A DNA stretch of 64,000 nucleotides from Pseudomonas sp. MRSN 12121 (GTDB lineage Bacteria; Pseudomonadota; Gammaproteobacteria; Pseudomonadales; Pseudomonadaceae). The position numbers and the translations under genes are program-made. Position 1 is the first letter of the stretch. Each line of letters opens with the position of its first letter. The DNA lies in contig NZ_CP010892.1 of NCBI RefSeq assembly GCF_000931465.1, positions 558,001 through 622,000 on the forward strand. The letters are read 5' to 3'. This document shows, one piece after another, positions 35,943 to 47,693 of the stretch. The notes below the pieces were generated by a model, which was not told where the DNA came from, searched no databases, and worked only from the letters and a program-made list of their open reading frames with translations.

Positions 35943-37235
35943 TTGAACACAACCAGCAGTACCTATTCTCCCGATCTCGCGGTCCCTGCCGAGCGACGCG
36001 TATTCGGCGCGCGCGATCTGTTTTCCCTGTGGTTCTCCCTCGGCATCGGCCTGATGGTGTTGCAGACTGGCGCGCTGCTGGCGCCGGGCCTGGGCCTGGC
36101 TGGTGCCTTGCTGGCGATCCTGCTCGGTACGGCGGTCGGAGTGTTGCTGCTTGCCGCCGTGGGCGTGATCGGCAGCGATACCGGGCTGGCGTCCATGGCG
36201 GCGCTCAAGCTCAGCCTCGGCACGCGCGGCGCGAGCCTGCCGGCGCTGCTGAACCTGTTGCAATTGGTGGGCTGGGGCGCATTCGAGATCATCGTCATGC
36301 GCGATGCCGCCAGCCTGTTGGGCGGTCGCGCGTTCAGCGAAGGCAGCCTGCTGGCCAGTCCTTTGCTCTGGACCCTGTTTTTCGGTGCGCTGGCGACCCT
36401 GCTCGCGGTCAGCGGGCCACTGGCTTTCGTGCGCAAGATCCTGCGCAAATGGGGTATCTGGCTGCTGTTGGCGGCCTGCCTTTGGCTGACCTGGAACCTG
36501 TTCGCCAAGGCCGACCTGGCCGCGCTCTGGGCCCAGGCCGGCGATGGTTCGATGCCGCTGGGCGTGGGTTTTGACATCGCCATCGCCATGCCGCTGTCGT
36601 GGCTGCCGCTGATCGCCGACTATTCGCGGTTCGGCCAGCGTGCGCGCCATGTCTTCGGCGGTACGGCGCTGGGGTTCTTCATCGGCAACCTGTGGCTGAT
36701 GAGCCTGGGCGTGGCCTACACCCTGGCCTTCGCCCCGAGCGGCGAGGTCAACGCGCTACTGTTGGCCCTGGCCGGCGCGGGCCTGGGGATTCCGCTGTTG
36801 CTGATCCTGCTGGACGAGTCGGAAAACGCCTTCGCCGATATTCACTCGGCGGCCGTTTCCAGCGGCATCCTGTTGCGCCTGAAAGTCGAGCACCTGGCCC
36901 TGGCAATCGGTCTGCTCTGCACCCTGATCGCCTGCCTGGCGCCGCTGGCCCAGTACCAGAACTTCCTGTTGCTGATCGGTTCGGTGTTCGCCCCGCTGTT
37001 CGGCGTGGTGCTAGTGGATCACTTCATCCTGCGCAAACGCCGTGCGCAAGGAGCGGCGGTGGGGTTGCGCTGGCCGGCGTTGCTGGCCTGGCTGGGTGGG
37101 GTCAGCACCTATCACCTGCTGGCCAACTTCTACCCGGATGTTGGCGCAACCCTGCCGTCGCTGGTGCTGGCAGGGCTGCTGCAAGGATTGCTGGGGCGGG
37201 CTTTCAGCGGCGACCGGGAAACAGCTCGGGCTTGA
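35943..37235 (+). CDS. cytX: Putative hydroxymethylpyrimidine transporter CytX (NCS1 family)
   Basis: A 430-residue, about 12-helix NCS1 (purine/cytosine permease) transporter. The CytX branch is linked by genome context to uptake of the thiamine pyrimidine moiety, and its place after thiC supports that. Helix one is F-S-L-W-F-S-L-G-I-G-L-M-V-L-Q-T-G, and the family's P-L-S-W-L-P-L-I-A-D-Y-S-R segment is in the middle. The start is a TTG: the next in-frame ATG falls inside the first helix. It has its own leader, separated from thiC by a terminator and a REPIN. Its 3' end overlaps the convergent lipoprotein gene by 32 bases. Confidence 0.82.
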   Translation: MNTTSSTYSPDLAVPAERRVFGARDLFSLWFSLGIGLMVLQTGALLAPGLGLAGALLAILLGTAVGVLLLAAVGVIGSDTGLASMAALKLSLGTRGASLPALLNLLQLVGWGAFEIIVMRDAASLLGGRAFSEGSLLASPLLWTLFFGALATLLAVSGPLAFVRKILRKWGIWLLLAACLWLTWNLFAKADLAALWAQAGDGSMPLGVGFDIAIAMPLSWLPLIADYSRFGQRARHVFGGTALGFFIGNLWLMSLGVAYTLAFAPSGEVNALLLALAGAGLGIPLLLILLDESENAFADIHSAAVSSGILLRLKVEHLALAIGLLCTLIACLAPLAQYQNFLLLIGSVFAPLFGVVLVDHFILRKRRAQGAAVGLRWPALLAWLGGVSTYHLLANFYPDVGATLPSLVLAGLLQGLLGRAFSGDRETARA

Positions 37236-37950
37236 GAATGCCGTCGAGGCGGTTGTAGGGGATCTTCAGTTCGATGTGGCCCAGGGCGTAGGGCGCGATC
37301 ACCGATACGTTGTACTTGAGGATCACGCCGCCGTAGGTCAGTGCCACGTTCGGGGTTTTCTGGAAGGGCCAGGTCTTGATGAAGTCGGGCTCCTGGTCCA
37401 GCTTGGTGCTGATCAGCCAGCTGTTGTGGGCCACCTGGGCGGCCTTCCAGAACGCGCCTTCCTGGCCCGGGCGCAGCATGTCGGACAGCGTCAGTTCCTT
37501 GTGCTGCTCGCGGGAGTAGTTGATGAAGCCGCGGCCGGGCGTGCCGTGGGCGCCGCCGGTGTCCAGGTAGCTGGCCAGCTCGATGATCACCAGGCCGTCA
37601 TGCTGCTCCCGTACCTTGGCTTGCAGGTACATGCTGTGGCGGCTGGGGGCCTCGCGCAGGAACTGCTCACGATAGGCGTTCAGCGTGGCGGGAACCGCCT
37701 GCTGCGCGGTGTCGCGGGTCATCTGCAGCAGGCGCTTTTCGATCAGCGCATCCAGTTGCGGCTCGTCGGCGAAATGCACGGTATCGATGTTCACCAGCGG
37801 GCAATCCTGATTGTTGCAGCCGGGCTTGATCTGTTCCGACTTGTCGCTGGTGCTTTGCAGGGGCTTTTGATGGCTGGGTTGGAACAGGCTTTGGCAGGCG
37901 CCCAGGGTCAGGGCCAGGCAAGCCACGGAAGCGATTTTAAGAAGCGACAT
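37204..37950 (-). CDS. DUF3298/RsiV-like lipoprotein
   Basis: A 248-residue predicted lipoprotein: M-S-L-L-K-I-A-S-V-A-C-L-A-L-T-L-G-A-C-Q-S has a lipobox with the lipidated cysteine at about residue 19. The mature part has the DUF3298 features, with Y-L-D-T-G-G-A-H-G-T-P and a terminal P-Y-A-L-G-H-I-E-L-K-I-P. Such domains occur in anti-sigma factor RsiV and in lysozyme-binding or peptidoglycan-binding proteins. It sits where PA4972 does (recalled). The start at 37950 has an AAGGA site. Function in Pseudomonas unknown. Confidence 0.87.
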   Translation of the reverse strand: MSLLKIASVACLALTLGACQSLFQPSHQKPLQSTSDKSEQIKPGCNNQDCPLVNIDTVHFADEPQLDALIEKRLLQMTRDTAQQAVPATLNAYREQFLREAPSRHSMYLQAKVREQHDGLVIIELASYLDTGGAHGTPGRGFINYSREQHKELTLSDMLRPGQEGAFWKAAQVAHNSWLISTKLDQEPDFIKTWPFQKTPNVALTYGGVILKYNVSVIAPYALGHIELKIPYNRLDGILKPELFPGRR

Positions 37951-38174
37951 GTGCGTCCTTGATAAACCAGAGGTAGGCAAAAGTTACCGGCTTCGACTGC
38001 CTGCGGGGCAATCAGTTCGCCACTAAGCTCAATACAGGCAATTAGATTAGGTTTGCCCCCTTGCCGTCTATCCCGCTGATGGCAAAGGGGCTGCATCATC
38101 GGTCGCCCGCGCGTTAGGATGGCGCGAATATCGAGGGGGAGCCTCGGATCGGACAGCAGGATACGAGGATTCTT

Positions 38175-38792
38175 ATGACGGACTTTGCCAACAGCACGCC
38201 GACCACTGTCGAGATCGTTCGGCGCGAAAAATGCTACCAGGGGTTTTACCAGCTCGACCGGGTGCAACTGCGCCATGAACTGTTTGCCGGGGGCCTGGGG
38301 CGCGAGATCAGTCGTGAAATATTTGTGCGTCATGATGCTGTCTGCGTGCTGCCGTACGATCCGCAACGTGACGAAGTGGTGCTGATCGAGCAGTTTCGCG
38401 TCGGCGCCATGGGGAAAACCGCGAACCCCTGGTTGATCGAACTGGTCGCCGGTCTGATCGACAAGGCGGAGCAGCCGGAAGAAGTTGCCCACCGTGAAGC
38501 GCAGGAGGAAGCTGGGCTGACCTTCTCCGCGTTGTGGCCGATGACCCAGTATTTCCCGTCGCCGGGGGGCAGTACCGAACTCGTGCACCTGTACCTGGGG
38601 CGCTGCGACAGCAGCGGTGCCGGTGGCCTGCACGGGCTGGCGGAAGAGGCGGAGGACATTCGCGTCTCGGTCTGGGCTTTCGAAGACGCCTTGCAGGCGG
38701 TGCGGGATGGGCGGATTTCCAACGCGGCGAGCATCATTGCCTTGCAATGGCTGGCTTTGAACCGCGTTGAAGTGAGGGGGCTATGGTCGTAA
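38175..38792 (+). CDS. nudF: ADP-ribose pyrophosphatase
   Basis: A 205-residue Nudix hydrolase that splits ADP-ribose into AMP and ribose 5-phosphate. The Nudix box G-L-I-D-K-A-E-Q-P-E-E-V-A-H-R-E-A-Q-E-E followed by A-G-L is complete, and the downstream S-P-G-G-S-T-E-L-V-H region fits the NudF/ADPRase type. The ATG at 38175 opens the nudF-DUF1249-cpdA-yqiA-parE run conserved in gammaproteobacteria (nudF-yqiB-cpdA-yqiA-parE in E. coli). Its 3' end overlaps the next gene by ten bases. Confidence 0.95.
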   Translation: MTDFANSTPTTVEIVRREKCYQGFYQLDRVQLRHELFAGGLGREISREIFVRHDAVCVLPYDPQRDEVVLIEQFRVGAMGKTANPWLIELVAGLIDKAEQPEEVAHREAQEEAGLTFSALWPMTQYFPSPGGSTELVHLYLGRCDSSGAGGLHGLAEEAEDIRVSVWAFEDALQAVRDGRISNAASIIALQWLALNRVEVRGLWS

Positions 38793-39235
38793 ACAAAGCG
38801 CGCGATCGCTACCGGGTCGACCTCGTGGGGCTGCAAGCGTCCTGCGAGGCCAACTATGCCCGGCTGATGCGCCTGCTGCCCGATATGCGCAACCAGCCGA
38901 CGGCGCGGCGGATCGCGGTGACCCAGGGCGACCAGATGCTCGGCGTACTGGCGCTGGAGGTGCTGCTGGCCTGCCCCTACACCACCACCTTGCAGGTGCG
39001 CCAGGAGCACAGCCTGCCCTGGCTACCGGTGCCGCAACTGGAAGTCCAGGTCTACCACGACGCGCGCATGGCCGAGGTCATCAGCGCCGAGCACGCCCGG
39101 CGCTTTCGTGGCATCTACCCCTATCCGAATGCCTTCATGCACCAGCCGGACGAGAAGGCCCAGCTCAACGTGTTTCTCGGTGAATGGCTGAGCCACTGCC
39201 TGGCCTGCGGCCATGAGTTCGAGGCCGTGCGTTAG
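38783..39235 (+). CDS. DUF1249 family protein (YqiB-like)
   Basis: A 150-residue DUF1249 protein, the YqiB type found between nudF and cpdA in many gammaproteobacteria. It has no signal peptide or membrane segment. Conserved-looking stretches are Y-R-V-D-L-V-G-L-Q-A-S-C-E-A-N-Y and L-N-V-F-L-G-E-W-L. Overlap with nudF suggests coupled expression. Biochemical role unknown. Confidence 0.88.
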   Translation: MVVNKARDRYRVDLVGLQASCEANYARLMRLLPDMRNQPTARRIAVTQGDQMLGVLALEVLLACPYTTTLQVRQEHSLPWLPVPQLEVQVYHDARMAEVISAEHARRFRGIYPYPNAFMHQPDEKAQLNVFLGEWLSHCLACGHEFEAVR

Positions 39236-39334
39236 ATGTGAACTGCTTCCGCTTCGCCGGTTTCCTCTTTTGCCCATCCCCCAGCATAATTGCCCCCATT
39301 CCTCACTTCCCGTGACACCCCCTGGGAGGCCGCC

Positions 39335-40150
39335 TTGCCGAGCGTATCCACTCTGACCACCAGCGATTCCGTGTTGCTGGTGCAGTTGTCCGACAGCCAT
39401 CTGTTCGCCGAAGCGGACGGCACGCTGCTGGGCATGAATACCTGCGACAGCCTGCAGCGGGTGATCGAACTGGTGCTGCGGCAGCAGCCGCGGATCGACC
39501 TGATGCTGGCCACGGGCGACCTGTCCCAGGACGGTACGCTGGAGTCCTACCAGAGATTTCGCGACATGACCCGGCAGATCCCGGCGCCGGCGCGCTGGAT
39601 TCCCGGCAACCACGACGAACCGCGGATCATGGCGCAGGCGGCGTTGCAGAGCGCGCTGCTGGAGCCGGTGTTGGACATTGGCAACTGGCGGATCACCCTG
39701 CTCGATTCGGCGGTGCCGGGTTCGGTGCCGGGCTACCTGCAGGACGAACAACTGGAGCTGCTCGCCCGCGCCCTGAGCGAAGCCCCCGAGCGTCATCACC
39801 TGGTGTGCCTGCACCATCATCCGGTGTCCATCGGTTGCGCCTGGATGGAGCCCATCGGCCTGCGCAATCCGCAGGCGCTGTTCGCGGTCCTGAAGCGGTT
39901 TCCCCAGGTGCGCGCAGTGCTCTGGGGGCATGTGCACCAGGAAATCGACCATCGGCAAGACGATCTGCGCCTCATGGCGTCGCCTTCGACCTGCATTCAG
40001 TTCGAGCCCGGCAGCGAGGATTTCAAGGTGGGCGATACCCCACCGGGCTATCGCTGGCTGCGCCTGCTGCCCGATGGCGGCCTGGAAACCGGGGTCGAGC
40101 GCGTCACCGGCTTCGACTTCCAGGTCGACTACGGCAGCGACGGTTACTGA
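39335..40150 (+). CDS. cpdA: 3',5'-cyclic-AMP phosphodiesterase
   Basis: CpdA hydrolyses cAMP to AMP, limiting the activity of Vfr/CRP. The 271-residue calcineurin-like metallophosphoesterase shows the full metal-site series: Q-L-S-D-S-H-L, A-T-G-D-L-S-Q-D-G, G-N-H-D-E-P, H-H-H-P-V-S and G-H-V-H-Q-E. The TTG at 39335 is chosen because GGGAGG sits 5 bases upstream and the product then starts at the conserved P-S-V-S; an earlier in-frame start has no ribosome site. TTG may keep the dose low. The gene lies in the conserved nudF-to-parE run. Confidence 0.92.
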   Translation: MPSVSTLTTSDSVLLVQLSDSHLFAEADGTLLGMNTCDSLQRVIELVLRQQPRIDLMLATGDLSQDGTLESYQRFRDMTRQIPAPARWIPGNHDEPRIMAQAALQSALLEPVLDIGNWRITLLDSAVPGSVPGYLQDEQLELLARALSEAPERHHLVCLHHHPVSIGCAWMEPIGLRNPQALFAVLKRFPQVRAVLWGHVHQEIDHRQDDLRLMASPSTCIQFEPGSEDFKVGDTPPGYRWLRLLPDGGLETGVERVTGFDFQVDYGSDGY

Positions 40151-40266
40151 TCGCACGTCCCGGACCGGGCTGGCGGCGCCAGGACAAAGGGATACACCTG
40201 AACACAAGTCAAGCGGCGATACACCCTGTAAACTGCGCCTTTTTGCACGCGGCAAAGGGAGTGCGC

Positions 40267-40875
40267 ATGTCCGGTTCGATCCTCTATATCCACGGCTTCA
40301 ACAGCGCCCCGGCGTCGACGAAAGCCAGCCAGCTGGTCGCTGTCATGGAGGCGATCGGCCGCGGCGAGCAACTGCGGGTGCCGGCCCTGCATCACCATCC
40401 GCGCGAGGCCATTGGCCAGTTGGAACGGGCGATTGGCGAACTCGGGCGGCCACTGCTGGTCGGCAGCTCGCTCGGCGGCTACTATGCGACTCACCTTGCC
40501 GAGCGCCATGGCCTGAAAGCCCTGCTGATCAACCCCGCGGTCAGTCCGCACCGGATGTTCGACGGTTTTCTGGGCACGCAGACCAACCTCTACACCGGGG
40601 AAACCTGGGAACTGACCCACGACCATGTGACGGCCCTGGCCGAGCTGGAAGTGCCGGCGCCCCAGGACCCGCAGCGGTTCCAGGTCTGGCTGCAGACAGG
40701 TGACGAGACGCTGGACTATCGCAGCGCCCAGCTGTATTACCGAGCCTGCGCCTTGCGCATCCAGGCCGGCGGCGACCATAGTTTCCAGGGTTTTGCCGGA
40801 CAATTGCCGGCGTTGTTGAATTTTGCCGGCATCAGCCCGGATCAGTACCAGGCGATCGATTTCACCTCGCTGTGA
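40267..40875 (+). CDS. yqiA: YqiA-type esterase
   Basis: A 202-residue alpha/beta hydrolase of the UPF0227/YqiA family, active on short acyl esters in E. coli. The N-terminal Y-I-H-G-F-N-S-A-P supplies the oxyanion region, and G-S-S-L-G-G-Y-Y has the nucleophile Ser 68. D-E-T-L-D-Y and G-D-H-S-F near residues 150-175 fit the Asp and His of the triad. The ATG at 40267 follows a 116-base gap after cpdA. It ends 42 bases before parE. Confidence 0.92.
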   Translation: MSGSILYIHGFNSAPASTKASQLVAVMEAIGRGEQLRVPALHHHPREAIGQLERAIGELGRPLLVGSSLGGYYATHLAERHGLKALLINPAVSPHRMFDGFLGTQTNLYTGETWELTHDHVTALAELEVPAPQDPQRFQVWLQTGDETLDYRSAQLYYRACALRIQAGGDHSFQGFAGQLPALLNFAGISPDQYQAIDFTSL

Positions 40876-40917
40876 ACCCTCGCTTCTATTTCATTGAACG
40901 ACTGACGACGAGACCCC

Positions 40918-42825
40918 ATGGCCACTCCCAGCGCTAGCTCTTATAACGCAGACGCCATCGAAGTCCTCTCGGGCCTCGACCCGGTGCGCAAACGCCCGGG
41001 CATGTACACCGACACCACCCGGCCGAACCACCTCGCCCAGGAAGTCATCGACAACAGCGTCGACGAAGCCCTGGCGGGGCACGCGAAGTCGATCCAGGTC
41101 ATCCTGCATGCCGACCATTCCCTGGAAGTATCCGACGACGGTCGTGGCATGCCGGTGGACATCCACCCCGAAGAGGGCGTGTCCGGGGTCGAGCTGATCC
41201 TCACCAAGCTCCATGCGGGCGGCAAGTTTTCCAACAAGAACTACCAGTTCTCCGGCGGTTTGCACGGGGTGGGTATTTCCGTGGTCAACGCCCTGTCGAC
41301 CCAGGTGCGGGTGCGGGTCAAGCGTGACGGCAACGAATACCAGATGACTTTCGCCGACGGCTTCAAGGCCACCGAGCTGGAAGTGGTCGGCAGCGTCGGC
41401 AAGCGCAATACCGGGACCAGTGTGTACTTCGCCCCGGACCCGAAATACTTCGACTCGCCAAAATTCTCCGTCAGCCGCCTCAAGCACGTGCTCAAGGCCA
41501 AGGCCGTGCTGTGCCCGGGGCTGCTGGTCAGCTTCGAAGACAAAGGCACGGGCGAGAAAGTCGAGTGGCATTACGAAGATGGCCTGCGCTCCTACCTGGT
41601 GGACGCAGTCAGCGAATTCGAGCGCCTGCCGTCCGAACCCTTCTGCGGCAGCCTGGCAGGTAACAAGGAAGCGGTGGACTGGGCGCTGCTGTGGTTGCCC
41701 GAAGGCGGCGACAGCGTGCAGGAAAGCTACGTCAACCTGATCCCGACCGCTCAGGGCGGTACCCACGTCAATGGTCTGCGCCAGGGCCTGCTGGATGCGA
41801 TGCGCGAGTTCTGCGAGTTCCGCAACCTGCTGCCGCGCGGCCTGAAACTGGCGCCGGAAGACGTCTGGGAGCGCATCGCCTTCGTGCTGTCGATGAAGAT
41901 GCAGGACGCGCAGTTCTCCGGTCAGACCAAGGAGCGCCTGTCCTCCCGCGAGGCCGCGGCTTTCGTTTCGGGAGTGGTCAAGGACGCGTTCAGCCTGTGG
42001 CTCAACGCCAACCCGGAACTGGGCATGCAACTGGCGGAGCTGGCCATCAGCAACGCCGGTCGCCGCCTGAAGGCCAGCAAGAAGGTCGAGCGCAAGCGCA
42101 TCACCCAGGGCCCGGCCTTGCCAGGCAAGCTGGCGGACTGCGCCGGCCAGGACCCGATGCGTTCCGAGCTGTTCCTGGTGGAAGGCGACTCCGCCGGCGG
42201 TTCGGCCAAGCAGGCGCGGGACAAGGAGTTCCAGGCGATCCTGCCGTTGCGCGGCAAGATCCTCAACACCTGGGAGGTGGATGGCAGCGAAGTCCTGGCC
42301 AGCCAGGAAGTGCACAACATTGCCGTGGCCATCGGCGTCGACCCGGGCGCCGAGGACATGAGCCAGCTGCGCTACGGCAAGATCTGCATCCTCGCCGACG
42401 CCGACTCCGACGGCCTGCACATCGCCACCTTGCTGTGCGCGCTGTTCGTCCAGCATTTCCGCCCGCTGGTGGATGCCGGTCACGTGTATGTGGCGATGCC
42501 ACCGCTGTACCGCATCGACCTGGGCAAGGAAATCTACTACGCCCTCGACGAAGCCGAGCGCGATGGCATTCTCGATCGCCTGGTGGCCGAGAAGAAGCGC
42601 GGCAAGCCGCAGGTCACCCGATTCAAGGGCCTGGGCGAAATGAACCCGCCGCAACTGCGCGAAACCACCATGGACCCGAACACCCGGCGCCTGGTCCAGC
42701 TGACCCTCGGTGACGACTACGCCGCCACTTCGGAAATCATGGACATGCTGCTGGCCAAGAAGCGTGCCGGCGATCGCAAGACCTGGCTCGAATCCAAGGG
42801 CAACCTGGCCGAGGTTCTGGCCTGA
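40918..42825 (+). CDS. parE: DNA topoisomerase IV subunit B
   Basis: ParE is the ATPase subunit of topoisomerase IV, which decatenates daughter chromosomes. The 635-residue protein has the GHKL ATP site (E-V-I-D-N-S-V-D-E-A near residue 43, D-D-G-R-G-M-P near 74, and G-L-H-G-V-G near 118). The Toprim domain from about 415 has L-V-E-G-D-S-A-G-G-S-A and L-P-L-R-G-K-I-L-N. Its stop overlaps the next ATG by one base (TGATG). parC lies 1.5 kb downstream, separated by two small envelope-type genes. Confidence 0.98.
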   Translation: MATPSASSYNADAIEVLSGLDPVRKRPGMYTDTTRPNHLAQEVIDNSVDEALAGHAKSIQVILHADHSLEVSDDGRGMPVDIHPEEGVSGVELILTKLHAGGKFSNKNYQFSGGLHGVGISVVNALSTQVRVRVKRDGNEYQMTFADGFKATELEVVGSVGKRNTGTSVYFAPDPKYFDSPKFSVSRLKHVLKAKAVLCPGLLVSFEDKGTGEKVEWHYEDGLRSYLVDAVSEFERLPSEPFCGSLAGNKEAVDWALLWLPEGGDSVQESYVNLIPTAQGGTHVNGLRQGLLDAMREFCEFRNLLPRGLKLAPEDVWERIAFVLSMKMQDAQFSGQTKERLSSREAAAFVSGVVKDAFSLWLNANPELGMQLAELAISNAGRRLKASKKVERKRITQGPALPGKLADCAGQDPMRSELFLVEGDSAGGSAKQARDKEFQAILPLRGKILNTWEVDGSEVLASQEVHNIAVAIGVDPGAEDMSQLRYGKICILADADSDGLHIATLLCALFVQHFRPLVDAGHVYVAMPPLYRIDLGKEIYYALDEAERDGILDRLVAEKKRGKPQVTRFKGLGEMNPPQLRETTMDPNTRRLVQLTLGDDYAATSEIMDMLLAKKRAGDRKTWLESKGNLAEVLA

Positions 42826-43804
42826 TGCGCAAAGGCTTTGCCCTGGCGTTGCTGCTGTTGGCGAGTTCGGCGATGGCCGACACCGTGCCCGAGCTGAAGC
42901 TGCTCGCCGAGCATCCGGTCGACGGCATGCGCGGCGGCAACCTGTCGGGGCTGGCGCAGTGCGGCAAGGAGTTGTGGACGGTCTCCGACCGCGACGATGA
43001 CCAGATCTATCGGCTCGATACCAGCGACCGCGTCTGGCAGGCCGAAACCGTGCGCATCGATGTGCCGCCGGTCCCGGACAGCGGCCTGCCCTGGGGCTTG
43101 AGTTCGCGCACCTGGGTGGCTTCGTTCGTGCGTGGCGGCGACCTGGATTTCGAGGGCATCACCTGCGACAGCGCCGGCAACAAGTATGTGGTCAGCGAGT
43201 CCCATGCGGCGGTGTTGCAGTTGGCGCCGACGGGGTCGGCCGCCTGGCTGAAGATCTCGCCGATCATGGTGCGCGAGGCGCGGGCCAGCGGCATGTTGCT
43301 GCATTTCAATGCGCTGTTCGAAGGTCTGGCGGTCAACCCGGCCGGCGACAGGATCTGGCTGGCCGCCGAGCGCGAGCGTCGCGGCCTGCTGTTGATCAAG
43401 CGCCAGCAGAGCGTCTGGGACTGCGACGGTGGTTGTGTGCTGCTCAGCGAAGCCGGGCTGGAAATGCAGCCGCCACAGATGCCGGAAGCCAAGGCTGTCT
43501 CGCGGGATTTCGCCGACCTGTCGCTGTTCGAGGGCAAGTTGTTCACCCTCGAGCGCAACGCGTTCCAGGTCTGCCGCCGCGATGCCTTGACGGCCAAGGT
43601 CGAGCGTTGCTGGTCGTTCGCCGCCGAGGCACTGCAGGAGCATCGGCGTTATTCACAGGCCTATGGCCTGACCGAGGCGCTGGTGGTGGATGCCGACGGG
43701 GCCTGGATCGGCGTGGATAACAACTTCGGCGCCCGTGCCGATGGCGAAAAACGTCCGATCGTCTGGCGCTTTGCCGCGCCCGAAGGCGGCTGGAGCGCCA
43801 AGCC

Positions 43805-43808
<4 letters not shown>
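42825..43808 (+). CDS. Secreted esterase-like phytase-family protein
   Basis: A 327-residue protein with a clear signal peptide (M-R-K-G-F-A-L-A-L-L-L-L-A-S-S-A-M-A-D), so it should be periplasmic or exported. The rest looks like the esterase-like activity of phytase domain, a beta-propeller-type fold: G-L-A-Q-C-G-K-E-L-W-T-V-S-D-R-D-D, D-F-E-G-I-T-C-D and N-A-L-F-E-G-L-A-V-N-P are regularly spaced acidic blade motifs. It sits between parE and parC as in other pseudomonads (PA4966, recalled) and is coupled to parE. Substrate unknown. Confidence 0.82.
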
Positions 43809-46592
<2,784 letters not shown>

Positions 46593-46772
46593 TGGGAGAC
46601 AGAGCGTCCGATCTGCGATTTAACCCGTAGATCGACGCTACAACACTGGAGTCATGGCGCATATTCACGGATGATATGCGCTTTCAAGCGCCGGCGTGGC
46701 TGAGCGTTATTCAGGGTTATTTTTGAGTATTTGCACTGTGGCTAGCCTTGTGGCCGCCACCTGGATGGAATG

Positions 46773-47486
46773 ATGACTGTTCTGCGCCTTCCTTTTGTTT
46801 TCTTGCTCGCCGGCGTTCTTGGCCTGGCGGGTTGCAGCGTGCACCAGCCGGTGTCGCTGTATCAGCTGGACAGCGGAAGTCCAGCGCAACCGGCGCAAAG
46901 CGCCGGTATGGCTGTACTGTTGGGGCCGGTGCTGGTAGCCGACTACCTGCAACGCGAAACCTTGTTGCAACGTCAGAGCGACGGCAGCCTGCAGGCGGCG
47001 ACCGACGGTCGTTGGGCGGGCAGCCTGTCCGCCGATATCGATCAACTGCTGTTGCGTCAGGTCGCCGGCCAGCTGGATAGCCAGCGGGTCGTGCTGGCGC
47101 CGGCCAGTACCGGCTTCACCCCGGATGTGCAGGTGCTGCTGTCGATCACTCGCCTGGATTCGGGCGCCTCGCAGCCGGCGGTGCTCGATGCGCAATGGCG
47201 CTTGATCGATCGTCGCGGGCAGGTGCGTGACAACCGTATCGTCCATCTGCAGGAACAGCATGCGGGTACAACCGCGTCCCAGGTCCAGGCCCAGGGTGTG
47301 CTGCTGCAGCGCCTGGCCGAGCAGCTGTCCGGGGCGATCAAGCCGCTGGCCAACCAGCCTGCGGTCGCTGAAGTGCCACGCAAGGCGGCTCCCGCCCCGG
47401 CGGCAAAGCCGGCCGAGCAGGAGAAGCAGCCGAAGATCCCGATGGCCACGCCTATCCGCACGGATATGGAAGTGTTCCGCTTCTGA
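46773..47486 (+). CDS. PqiC-type auxiliary lipoprotein
   Basis: A 237-residue predicted lipoprotein: the signal sequence ends V-L-G-L-A-G-C-S-V, a good lipobox. The body matches the ABC-type transport auxiliary lipoprotein (PqiC/YmbA, DUF330) family, with V-L-L-G-P-V-L-V-A-D-Y-L-Q-R and W-A-G-S-L-S-A-D-I-D-Q-L-L. Such proteins pair with MCE systems at the outer membrane, but no PqiA or PqiB gene is adjacent. The C-terminus is an A/P/K-rich tail. ATGs at 46770 and 46773 are adjacent and either could be used. A perfect palindrome follows the stop. Confidence 0.83.
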   Translation: MTVLRLPFVFLLAGVLGLAGCSVHQPVSLYQLDSGSPAQPAQSAGMAVLLGPVLVADYLQRETLLQRQSDGSLQAATDGRWAGSLSADIDQLLLRQVAGQLDSQRVVLAPASTGFTPDVQVLLSITRLDSGASQPAVLDAQWRLIDRRGQVRDNRIVHLQEQHAGTTASQVQAQGVLLQRLAEQLSGAIKPLANQPAVAEVPRKAAPAPAAKPAEQEKQPKIPMATPIRTDMEVFRF

Positions 47487-47502
47487 GTGTTGTGGTTCCA
47501 GG

Positions 47503-47530
47503 ACAAAGCCCGCTAATTAGCGGGCTTTGT
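47503..47530. terminator. Perfect palindromic terminator after the PqiC-type gene
   Basis: A 28-base perfect palindrome centred on TAATTA (arms ACAAAGCCCGCTAA and its complement), starting 16 bases after the stop codon. The stem ends in TTTGT on either strand, so it can act both ways, though the T tract is short. Confidence 0.65.
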
Positions 47531-47565
47531 CGTTTCTGGGGGAGGGCAGGCACGGCCTTGAGTTT

Positions 47566-47632
47566 ATCGCGAGCAAGCTTCGCTCCTACAGAACGTATGC
47601 AGTGTCCTTGCAGGGGCGAGCTTGCTCGCGAT
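47566..47632. repeat. REPIN element
   Basis: ATCGCGAGCAAGCTTCGCTCCTAC (47566-47589) faces TGCAGGGGCGAGC...GCGAT (47609-47632), an imperfect inverted pair of Pseudomonas REP units with a 19-base spacer. It belongs to the GAGCAAGCT sequence variant, different from the two GGGCAAGCC-type elements in the window. Confidence 0.85.
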
Positions 47633-47639
47633 AGCCGTT

Positions 47640-47693
47640 ACCCTGCCCCAACAAAAAGCCCGCATCGCTGCGGGCTTTTTGTTGGGGCAGGGT
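47640..47693. terminator. Very long bidirectional terminator hairpin
   Basis: A 25-base perfect stem (47640-47664 with 47669-47693) around the loop TCGC. The inner part (AAAAAGCCCGCA with TGCGGGCTTTTT) is a classic bidirectional terminator. The outer CCCTGCCCCAAC and GTTGGGGCAGGG extend the pairing beyond the T run. It directly abuts the stop codon of the AhpA-like gene. Confidence 0.85.

Noticed and set aside
46685..46740. tRNA-like opening GCCGGCGTGGCTGAGCG before the PqiC-type gene
   Set aside because: No anticodon stem, T-loop sequence or acceptor pairing follows.
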